Positions 34,718-43,100 of a stretch of 64,000 bases of DNA are shown here, one piece after another (the stretch's first letter is position 1; the number at the start of each line of letters is the position of its first letter). A model generated the notes under the pieces. That model saw nothing but the letters and a program-made list of their open reading frames with translations. It was not told the origin of the DNA and did not search any database. The translations under genes were made by a program, and so were the position numbers. Source of the stretch: Picosynechococcus sp. PCC 7002 (GTDB lineage Bacteria > Cyanobacteriota > Cyanobacteriia > Cyanobacteriales > MRBY01); the NCBI RefSeq assembly GCF_963860125.1, contig NZ_CAWLFA010000001.1, positions 1 through 64,000 on the forward strand, given 5' to 3'.

Positions 34718-35728
34718 ATGGCGAAACAGCGCATTCTCTCTGGGGTACAACCCACTGGTAATCTTCACCTCGGCAACTATCTTGGGGCGATCCAAAACTG
34801 GGTGGAAATTCAACAGGACTATGACAGTTTTTTCTGTGTGGTAGATCTCCACGCGATTACGGTGCCCCATGACCCCAAGGTTCTAGCAAATAATACAAAG
34901 GCGATCGCCGCGTTGTATCTTGCCTGTGGCATTGACTTGACCCACTCGACCATTTTTGTTCAATCCCACGTTAAAGCCCATAGCGAATTGGCCTGGTTGT
35001 TAAATTGTGTGACGCCCCTGAACTGGTTAGAGCGGATGATTCAGTTCAAAGAAAAAGCCCAAAAACAAGGGGAAAACGTCAGCGTTGGCCTGCTCGATTA
35101 TCCGGTGCTGATGGCCGCTGATATTCTCCTGTATGATGCCGATAAAGTGCCCGTGGGCGAAGACCAAAAACAACATTTAGAGCTGACCCGCGACATTGTG
35201 ATCCGCATTAACGACAAATTTGGCACGAAGAAAAACCCCGTGCTGAAAATGCCGGATCCGCTGATTCGGACAACGGGGGCTAGGGTGATGAGCCTCACCG
35301 ATGGCACGAAGAAAATGTCCAAGTCCGATCCCTCGGAACTAAGCCGGATTAATCTTTTGGATCCCCCCGATGTCCTGACGAAGAAAATCAAAAAGTGCAA
35401 AACCGATCCCGAACGGGGCCTAGAGTTTGACAATCCTAACCGCCCGGAATGCAATAACTTGCTGGGGTTGTATGCTCTGCTCAGTGGTAAACCCAAAGAA
35501 ACCGTAGCCGCTGAATGTGCCGATATGGGCTGGGGTCAATTTAAACCCCTCCTCACAGAGACCGTCATTGCCGCCCTGGAGCCAATCCAAACGAAATACC
35601 ATGACATTATGGCGAACCCCGATTACCTCGATCAGGTGTTGCGGGAAGGCCGTGAAAAAGCTGACACTGTTGCAAATGCAACCCTCAAGCAGGTGAAAGA
35701 CGCCCTTGGTTTTCTGCCGTCCCTGTAG
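34718..35728 (+). CDS. trpS: Tryptophanyl-tRNA synthetase
   Basis: The class I signature GNLHLGNYLGA is near residues 13-23 and the KMSKS motif (TKKMSKSDPSE) near 199-203. The 336-residue length is typical. The start ATG 34718 follows the short spacer CACACCGTAGCGATCC. It is in a plus-strand row with metF and phzF, but gaps of 43 and 17 bases leave cotranscription open. Confidence 0.97.
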   Translation: MAKQRILSGVQPTGNLHLGNYLGAIQNWVEIQQDYDSFFCVVDLHAITVPHDPKVLANNTKAIAALYLACGIDLTHSTIFVQSHVKAHSELAWLLNCVTPLNWLERMIQFKEKAQKQGENVSVGLLDYPVLMAADILLYDADKVPVGEDQKQHLELTRDIVIRINDKFGTKKNPVLKMPDPLIRTTGARVMSLTDGTKKMSKSDPSELSRINLLDPPDVLTKKIKKCKTDPERGLEFDNPNRPECNNLLGLYALLSGKPKETVAAECADMGWGQFKPLLTETVIAALEPIQTKYHDIMANPDYLDQVLREGREKADTVANATLKQVKDALGFLPSL

Positions 35729-35771
35729 AATGGTTCATTACCTGTGATTTTTTAACCCTAAAACTGCTTCC

Positions 35772-36683
35772 ATGACCACCCGTCTGCGTCGTGCCATCGA
35801 AAATCGAGACTTTGTCGTTACGGCTGAGGTTGCGCCTCCAAAGGGGGGTGACCCGACAAAAATGCTGCGGATGGCAAAATTGCTTGGCGATCGCGTCCAT
35901 GGGGTGAATGTGACCGATGGGAGCCGGGCCGTGATGCGCATGTCGTCCATTGCCGCCTCAACTTTACTCTTGCAAAACGGTATCGACCCAATTTTTCAGG
36001 TGGCCTGCCGCGATCGCAATGTCATTGGTCTCCAAGCAGATTTAATGGGCGCCCATGCCCTGGGTTTACGGAATGTGTTGGCCCTCACGGGGGATCCCGT
36101 CAAAGCGGGCGATCACCCCAAAGCCAAGGCAGTTTTCGATCTCGAATCGGTGCGTCTATTAAAACTGATCACCAAATTAAATAACGGCCAAGACTTTAAC
36201 GACAAAAAAATGCCCGATGGCCCCCTGGATTTGTTCCCTGGGGGCGCGGTGGATCCCCAGCTTAAGAGTTGGTACACCATTGAATCTCGCTTTGCCCGCA
36301 AAGTAGAAGCCGGGGCGCAGTTTTTCCAGTCGCAAATGATTACGGATTTCCAGCGACTCGAAGAATTTATGAACCGGGTGGCTAGTCAATATGATGTGCC
36401 CGTATTTGCGGGAATTTTTCTGTTGAAATCGGCAAAAAATGCTCAATTTATCAACCGCTGTGTACCAGGGGCGCAAATTCCCGATGCGATTATTGAGCGC
36501 CTAGCCCAAGCTGAAAATCCCCTCGAAGAGGGTCTCAAAATTGCGGCGGAGCAGGTAAAAATTGCCAAAAATCTCTGCCACGGTGTCCATATGATGGCCG
36601 TCAAAAAAGAAGATCTGATTCCGCAAATTCTTGATTTAGCAGACGTTTCCATTCAAATCTCCACGGCACCGGCCTTAGTTTAA
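35772..36683 (+). CDS. metF: Methylenetetrahydrofolate reductase family protein
   Basis: The enzyme reduces 5,10-methylene-THF to 5-methyl-THF for methionine synthesis with FAD. The 303-residue protein shows FVVTAEVAPPKGGDP, GVNVTDGSRAVMRMSS, LGLRNVLALTGDPVKAGDHP and the C-terminal QYDVPVFAGIFLLKSAKNAQF of the TIM barrel, as in the MetF-like group. Start ATG 35772. phzF follows 17 bases later, so the two are probably cotranscribed. Confidence 0.92.
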   Translation: MTTRLRRAIENRDFVVTAEVAPPKGGDPTKMLRMAKLLGDRVHGVNVTDGSRAVMRMSSIAASTLLLQNGIDPIFQVACRDRNVIGLQADLMGAHALGLRNVLALTGDPVKAGDHPKAKAVFDLESVRLLKLITKLNNGQDFNDKKMPDGPLDLFPGGAVDPQLKSWYTIESRFARKVEAGAQFFQSQMITDFQRLEEFMNRVASQYDVPVFAGIFLLKSAKNAQFINRCVPGAQIPDAIIERLAQAENPLEEGLKIAAEQVKIAKNLCHGVHMMAVKKEDLIPQILDLADVSIQISTAPALV

Positions 36684-36700
36684 GTTTATTTTTAACCTAT

Positions 36701-37603
36701 ATGTCACAAACCTATACTTTTCATACCCTCGATGTGTTTACAGAGCAAATTTTCGGGGGTAATCCCCTGGCGGTGTTCCCCCAGGCCCAAGGGTTAAGTT
36801 CGCATCAAATGCAGGCAATCGCCAAGGAGCTTAACCTTTCAGAAACTGTCTTTGTTTTTCCCACAAAAGATCCTGATACGGACTTTCAACTGCGGATTTT
36901 TACGCCCGCCGCCGAGATTCCCTTTGCGGGCCATCCCACCGTGGGAACCGCCTACCTTCTGGCCCATCTCGGTTATCTACCTGCAAATTGTCAGCTTGTG
37001 CGCTTCCAAGAAGAAGTGGGGATTGTCCCCGTCTCTATCTATTGGGAACAGGATCAAGTTCGTACCACTGCCCTAAGTGCGGCCCAGTTGCCCCAGTTTA
37101 TTGAGCGATCGCAATCCATCGATTACGCTTCCCTGGTAAATCTCCAGGCCCACGACTTACACCCGGTGCTAAAACCGGCGGTGATTTCCTGTGGACTGCC
37201 CTTTTTATATTTGCCCCTCAAGGATCTCGATGCCCTGAGCCGTTGCTCCCTCAACCGCACCTTTTGGGAAAAAGAATGCCAGCATCAACTGGCAGCCCAC
37301 ATCTATCCCTTTGTCGTAACCGAAGACAATCAAATTTATGCGCGGATGTTTGCCCCCGGCCTGGGCATTGCTGAAGATCCGGCAACGGGTTCAGCGGCCA
37401 CGAGTTTGGCGGGTTATCTACATCGCTACCTACCCAGCCAGGCGACATTACAAACTTGGCAGATTTACCAAGGCATTCAAATGGGGCGGCCCAGTCAGCT
37501 CATGCTGACCATGCAACAGCAAAAAGGGGAATTGACGGAAATCGCCGTGGGCGGCTCTTCTGTGCTCGTCAGTGTCGGCCACATTAATGTGCCAACGTTT
37601 TAG
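36701..37603 (+). CDS. PhzF-family isomerase-fold protein
   Basis: PhzF-type proteins are two-lobed isomerases and related enzymes of unknown range. The 300-residue protein begins YTFHTLDVFTEQIFGGNPLAV, with the catalytic Glu in NLSETVFVFP near residues 46-54, PFAGHPTVGTAYLL, and the second-lobe GIAEDPATGSAATSLAGYL. This copy is full length and in frame. An identical copy of its last 128 codons and terminator follows directly (37653-38085). The substrate is unknown; no phenazine cluster exists here. Confidence 0.9.
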   Translation: MSQTYTFHTLDVFTEQIFGGNPLAVFPQAQGLSSHQMQAIAKELNLSETVFVFPTKDPDTDFQLRIFTPAAEIPFAGHPTVGTAYLLAHLGYLPANCQLVRFQEEVGIVPVSIYWEQDQVRTTALSAAQLPQFIERSQSIDYASLVNLQAHDLHPVLKPAVISCGLPFLYLPLKDLDALSRCSLNRTFWEKECQHQLAAHIYPFVVTEDNQIYARMFAPGLGIAEDPATGSAATSLAGYLHRYLPSQATLQTWQIYQGIQMGRPSQLMLTMQQQKGELTEIAVGGSSVLVSVGHINVPTF

Positions 37604-37652
37604 ACAAAAAAAGATCCCTAAAACAATTAGGGATCTCGTTTCTCACCGTAGT
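37220..37652 (+). repeat. 433-bp tandem repeat, first copy
   Basis: This unit, from AAGGATCTCGATGCCCTG to CACCGTAGT, covers the last 128 codons of the phzF-like gene and its terminator. It is repeated at an offset of exactly 433 bases at 37653-38085 and I saw no mismatch. 433 is not a multiple of three, but the second copy begins after the stop codon, so the gene itself is intact. Confidence 0.97.
37606..37636 (-). terminator. Duplicated terminator hairpin (internal copy)
   Basis: Read on the minus strand this is GATCCCTA-ATTGTTT-TAGGGATC followed by TTTTTTT, a good terminator. It is the copy of 38039..38069 carried by the tandem duplication, so it now lies about 480 bases away from the ftsH stop. 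Confidence 0.75.
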
Positions 37653-38085
37653 AAGGATCTCGATGCCCTGAGCCGTTGCTCCCTCAACCGCACCTTTTGG
37701 GAAAAAGAATGCCAGCATCAACTGGCAGCCCACATCTATCCCTTTGTCGTAACCGAAGACAATCAAATTTATGCGCGGATGTTTGCCCCCGGCCTGGGCA
37801 TTGCTGAAGATCCGGCAACGGGTTCAGCGGCCACGAGTTTGGCGGGTTATCTACATCGCTACCTACCCAGCCAGGCGACATTACAAACTTGGCAGATTTA
37901 CCAAGGCATTCAAATGGGGCGGCCCAGTCAGCTCATGCTGACCATGCAACAGCAAAAAGGGGAATTGACGGAAATCGCCGTGGGCGGCTCTTCTGTGCTC
38001 GTCAGTGTCGGCCACATTAATGTGCCAACGTTTTAGACAAAAAAAGATCCCTAAAACAATTAGGGATCTCGTTTCTCACCGTAGT
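37653..38085 (+). pseudogene. Second copy of the 433-bp unit: truncated phzF-like fragment
   Basis: This is the second copy of the tandem repeat. It encodes the PhzF C-terminal 127 or so residues (from KDLDALSRCSLNRTF to the stop at 38034-38036). An open frame starts at 37572, in the 3' end of the intact gene in another frame, and would make a 154-residue chimera with a random N-terminus. There is no proper start or N-terminal lobe, so I regard it as a non-functional remnant. The absence of any mismatch implies a recent event or an assembly artefact. Confidence 0.85.
38039..38069 (-). terminator. Terminator of ftsH (also 3' to phzF copy)
   Basis: GATCCCTA-ATTGTTT-TAGGGATC followed by a run of T, read on the minus strand, lies 47 bases after the ftsH stop. 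On the plus strand the hairpin has only TCGTTTCTC after it, so it mainly serves ftsH. Confidence 0.8.
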
Positions 38086-38115
38086 GATTAGCAATAATTC
38101 AATTTTCCGAGTCGC

Positions 38116-39978
38116 TTAAGCTGCGGTACTAGAGAAAGCGGCCATTTGCACGTCACTTTCCATGAGTAGGGTTTGTAACTCCTCAGCATCAACGGTCTCT
38201 TTTTCGACAAGCATCGCTGCTAATTTATCGAGGACACTGCGGTTACCGACAAGCACATCTTTCGCGCGCTTGTAGGCTTCTTCCACGAGGCCCCGGACTT
38301 CTTCGTCAATTACGGCGGCTGTTTCATCGGAGAAGTCCCGATCAGAGGCAATGTCACGACCCATGAAAACGTTACCATTTTGGCGACCCAAGGCTACAGG
38401 CCCCAGGCGATCGCTCATCCCGAAGCGGGTAATCATTTGTCGGGCAACATTAGCGACCTGCTGTAAGTCATTAGAAGCACCTGTGGTGACTTCTTCTTCA
38501 CCGAAGATAATTTCTTCAGCAATGCGGCCACCGAGGGCAACGGCCATCTGGTTTTGTAAATAGGCACGGGAGTATAGACCAGAATCCATGCGATCTTCAC
38601 TGGGGGTGAACCAAGTTAAACCGCCAGCACGACCCCGGGGGATAATGCTAATTTTTTGGACTGGGTCATAGTCGGGCATCAAAGCACCAACGAGGGCATG
38701 GCCTGCTTCGTGGTAAGCAACAAGGGTTTTGCGCTTTTCACTCATGACGCGGTTTTTCTTCTCAGGGCCAGCGAGGACGCGATCAATTGCATCGTTCACT
38801 TCGTCCATAGAAATTTCCGTCAAATTGCGACGGGCTGCCAGAATTGCTGCCTCGTTTAGGAGGTTCGACAAATCTGCACCGGTGAAGCCGGGAGTCCGAC
38901 GGGCAATTTTTTCGAGATCCACATCCTTCGAGAGGGTTTTACCCCGGGCATGGACATTGAGAATTTCTAAACGACCGGAATAGTCGGGGCGATCGACGAC
39001 CACTTGACGATCAAAGCGACCGGGGCGCATTAACGCCGCATCCAAGACATCGGGACGGTTAGTCGCAGCGATGATAATGATGCCAGTGTTACCTTCAAAA
39101 CCATCCATTTCTGTCAGGAGCTGGTTTAGGGTTTGTTCCCGCTCATCGTTACCGCCACCGAGACCAGCACCACGGGAGCGACCCACGGCGTCAATTTCAT
39201 CAATAAAGACGATACAGGGGGCATTTTGTTTGGCCTGTTCAAAAAGATCGCGGACACGGGAAGCACCGACCCCGACGAACATTTCGACGAATTCAGAACC
39301 AGAGATGGAGAAGAAAGGGACACCAGCCTCCCCAGCAACGGCTTTTGCCAAGAGCGTTTTACCGGTTCCGGGAGGGCCAACGAGGAGCACCCCTTTGGGA
39401 ATTTTTGCACCGATTGCAGTGAACCGATCAGCGTTTTTCAAGAAGTCAACAACTTCGGTTAACTCAAGTTTGGCCTGCTCAATCCCTGCCACATCACCAA
39501 AGGTGACTTGGGTCTGGGGTTCCATTTGAACCCGTGCCTTTGATTTGCCAAAGTTCATGGCCTGGGAACCGGGGCCACTCTGGGCGCGCCGGAGCAGGAA
39601 GAATAACCCCACGAGTAGTAGGATTGGGAAAATGAGTGTACTGAGGGCGCGGAAAATCCAATTGTCGTCACTCTGGGGTAACACGGCAATATCGACATTG
39701 TTTTCGCTGAGGATGTCGATTAACTCCGTATCACCGGGGGGAAGGTTGACGAGGATAGGCGTGCCATCCTGGGCCGGGACAAAAGCTTTAGTGCGATCGC
39801 CACTGATTTTGACACTTTCGATATTGCCCTGCTGGACTTCTTGGAGGAACTGACTATAACGCCAGGTCTCTCGACTTTGGGGTTGCTGATCCAAGAAAGA
39901 CACAGCCAAGGAGATCACGACGATCGCCAATAGGGCATAAAGCCCGGTACTGCGCCATTTTTTGTTGTTTTTGTTCAC
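38116..39978 (-). CDS. ftsH: ATP-dependent zinc metalloprotease FtsH
   Basis: FtsH degrades unassembled or damaged membrane proteins, including photosystem II D1 in cyanobacteria. The 620-residue protein has two membrane helices, near residues 12-30 (LYALLAIVVISLAVSFL) and 108-126 (LIFPILLLVGLFFLLRR). The AAA Walker A GPPGTGKT lies near 202-209, and the zinc motif HEAGH near 422-426. Pore and second-region motifs (DEIDAVGRSRG, RPGRFDRQ) are intact. The start ATG 39978 is typical. It follows tamB by 141 bases on the same strand. Cyanobacteria hold about four FtsH paralogues; which one this is was not determined. Confidence 0.97.
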   Translation of the reverse strand: MNKNNKKWRSTGLYALLAIVVISLAVSFLDQQPQSRETWRYSQFLQEVQQGNIESVKISGDRTKAFVPAQDGTPILVNLPPGDTELIDILSENNVDIAVLPQSDDNWIFRALSTLIFPILLLVGLFFLLRRAQSGPGSQAMNFGKSKARVQMEPQTQVTFGDVAGIEQAKLELTEVVDFLKNADRFTAIGAKIPKGVLLVGPPGTGKTLLAKAVAGEAGVPFFSISGSEFVEMFVGVGASRVRDLFEQAKQNAPCIVFIDEIDAVGRSRGAGLGGGNDEREQTLNQLLTEMDGFEGNTGIIIIAATNRPDVLDAALMRPGRFDRQVVVDRPDYSGRLEILNVHARGKTLSKDVDLEKIARRTPGFTGADLSNLLNEAAILAARRNLTEISMDEVNDAIDRVLAGPEKKNRVMSEKRKTLVAYHEAGHALVGALMPDYDPVQKISIIPRGRAGGLTWFTPSEDRMDSGLYSRAYLQNQMAVALGGRIAEEIIFGEEEVTTGASNDLQQVANVARQMITRFGMSDRLGPVALGRQNGNVFMGRDIASDRDFSDETAAVIDEEVRGLVEEAYKRAKDVLVGNRSVLDKLAAMLVEKETVDAEELQTLLMESDVQMAAFSSTAA

Positions 39979-40119
39979 TACTGAGAGCCTCCTAGGATTT
40001 GAGGATAAGCAAAATAATTATGCGATTCTTAAAAGAGCGTCTTATCCTGTGTTTCAGGTTGGTTATTAAATAATGTTAACGTTTCTCAGGAAAGATTGTT
40101 AAATTTTCTGCTTTTGTGT

Positions 40120-43100
40120 CTAAAATCGCAGATCGTATTCGACAGAAAAGCGATTATCGTTGTTGAGATCCGTGGAGCCCCGCACAAAAATCTCATCGTT
40201 GACCCGATACCGGAGACCAAACTGAGCGGGCTGGCTACTATTCAGAATTTGCAGCACCGACAAGGACAAATCTGGGCTGATGTTGGCACTGAGTTCTGCC
40301 CCCAGTCCCAAGGTTGAACTGCTCTCATTTTCATCTTCTGTAATCACCGTGGGGAAGAGGCGTAGCTCGCTCAAACCAAGGGCATTGCCAATGACATCTT
40401 GGATATTACTCAAAAGGGCGGAACCAGCTAGGTTAGCCAAAGCTAGGGTTTCGTTGGTGCTGCCCCCGGTGAAGTTTTCTAAGAAAGATCCCCCCAAGAG
40501 AGAAATCAACTCCGTTTCACTACGGGGCGGACTACTGGTCAATTCAATATTTTCATCTAAATTGCTCGCCCGTCCCCGCACATTGGCTTGGATACGGATG
40601 GTTTCGACGGTGCCGATCTGGCTGGGGCCAAAGACGCTATTGTCACGAATTTCAGCAGAAAGGGGATCGGTAGTGGCAAGAAATGACCGGGAATTTTCCA
40701 ACAGAGAAGTCTCTAGGGTGATATCAAGCTCTGGATCGAGGCCAAAGTTGGGGGTAAAGGTCGCGGTATTACGATTACCCGCAAGCCGCAGTTGGGCAGC
40801 AAAGAGATTGACTTGACCTCGATCTAACTGAATCACCCCGGCAGGACGCAGATCATTGAGGGTGCCATTGAGGGTTAAATCGCCCGTTGCGAGGAAGTTC
40901 AGAATCGGTTGCCTGGTAATTTGTACGCGATCGCCAAGGGTGATTTTCAGGTCTTTAAACTCTGTGATCGCCCGCAGATCGACATTGGAAACGCGTTTCG
41001 GTGTTGGGGATGTCCCTGGGTCAAGCTGTTTATTCCCGGCCGTGGTTTGTTGGTCTATGGCTGCGGCTGAGTTGCCATTACCATTGCCATTTTCTTGGTT
41101 CCCTGCCAGTGAAATACGCCCTTCTCGGAGGGTTAAATCGCCCCCAATGGTCGGCTCTAGGCTGGTACCAGCAATGATCAGATTGCCCGCAACGCCCCCT
41201 TGGTAGAGATCAGGCAGCACAAAGTTGAGATCTTCTAGGCGCACATCGAGGGTTTGGCTCTCGGTCGTCGCCCTGGCGAGGGGCAGTTGCCCAGAGATCG
41301 CCACCTGGCCACCACTAAAATCGCCGGTGAGTTCTTGGACGGTCAGGGTATCTAGATTAAAGTCAATTTGCCCATGGACATTGGTCAAGGGGGCATCGGG
41401 CAGTACCTGGGCTTGGATCTCTGCCTGGGCGATCGCCACCTGACCGTCCGCCACCAGATCCACTGGCCGCCCCGTGTCGGGATCAATTTCTCCGTCAATG
41501 GACAGATCCACTTCCCCTTCACCGCCCAGCCAAGCCACTTGACCCCGCGTCAAAATATTTAAGAGGGCAAAGCCTTCATTCTCAAGGTTAAACGTGAGAT
41601 TGAGCGCGTTACTCTCCGGGACGACTGTCGCATTGGGGAGTTGGTAAGGAATACTGCCCGTAATTTGGAGGGGGTCAGCCTCAGGCACCAGTTCACTATC
41701 AACGATGAAATCGAGGCGGGCATCATCATAGGTGAAGTTCCCCTTGACGCTATTGATTGGCGTGTCATTGATGCTAGCGTTGGCCATGGTCATTTCACCC
41801 CGGGCCGAGGGATCATCAGGAGTTCCCGCAAGGGCGGCATTGGCGTTAATAAAACCGTTGATCGCCACCGCCTCAGGTAAATCAACGAACTTTTCTAAAA
41901 AGGCCACGGGGACTTCGGTGAGACGCAATTGTCCCGTTTGGGTATCGCCCCCAAAGCTACCAATAAAGCTTAGGCGTCCCCCGCCATCTTGTTCCGAGAG
42001 ACGAATGCCCACGGGCCGCAACGTTAAGACCCGGTCTCGCAGTACGCCACGGGCGATAATCTGGGGCATCGTGATCTCGCCCCACTGCCAAGGGGAACCG
42101 ACAATCTGTGATTCGCCAAACACGGCCACTTCGCGGTATCCGCCAGTGAGATCAAAATCCGCCTGGAGGCCAGTCTCTGCACTGTAGGCAAGGCTCAAAT
42201 CGCCGCTAAATTCCCCCCGGAGGTCTGCTAATTCTGCGGGCAGGAGTGGTTTACTCTCGGCGACATCTAAATTGAGTTGGCTTTGGACACAACTGAGGAG
42301 AGCGATTCTTTCGGCAAAGGATTGTTGGCGATCGCCACGGCTGTAGAGGGCCGGATTTTCGCCATTATTTTCCGGCGGAGTCGCTTCAGCCATGCCGTTG
42401 AGGAGGGTATCACAACGATATTTTTCCCGTTCAGGGGGCGTGGCATCGGCTAATTCCAGGGTGGGTTGGGCTGGCACGGCCACAGACTCAATTTCAGTGG
42501 TGATGGGGGGCGGATCCTGGGGACGGTTGGCATAGAGATCGGCGCTCCGATCGAAGCGACTGGAACGGCCAAAATAATCCGGTAGGGACAAACTGCCGAG
42601 ATTTTGGAAATCGTCGTAATCAAAAATTTGCAGGGCCGCTAAAACATCTTCAATTCGGCCTTGTTCGATGGTGCCCGTGGTTTGAATGGTTGGGCTAGGA
42701 CGGTTTTCGTTGGCCAGGGCAATGGTGCTATCGACGCTGTAGAGGCCGCCATTTTGCGCCCATTGGAAATCCTGGAGCCTGAGGGTATCGTTGGCAAAGT
42801 AAAAGTTTCCACTGAGGCGATCGCCTTCAAGATAACCCAGCATCGGTTGGGCGATCGCCATCTGACCGGACACCGAATTCGCCTGGAGATCCGCCCGCAG
42901 TTCACTGGAGAGTCGTCCCCCCAAGACCATCGTTTCTAGGGGAAAATCAAGTCGTTGCAAAGCGGGTTGTCCCTGGGCCACCTGTTGAACCAAAGTAACG
43001 GGGAGGTTGCCACTACTCAGTTGGAGTCGGGTAGGTTCGAGGCCCGCTTGGTTGTACTCCAGGGCGAGGTCTAGGGTCGAGCCATCGAGCTTGAGTTCGG

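Noticed and set aside
37572..38036. 154-residue open frame overlapping the end of phzF
   Set aside because: It only arises because the second repeat copy follows the stop codon in another frame. Its N-terminal 30 residues are read from phzF 3' sequence and terminator in the wrong frame.
40280..40816. Long plus-strand open frame opposite tamB
   Set aside because: Opposite-strand shadow of a high-scoring coding region; composition follows the complement of tamB codons.
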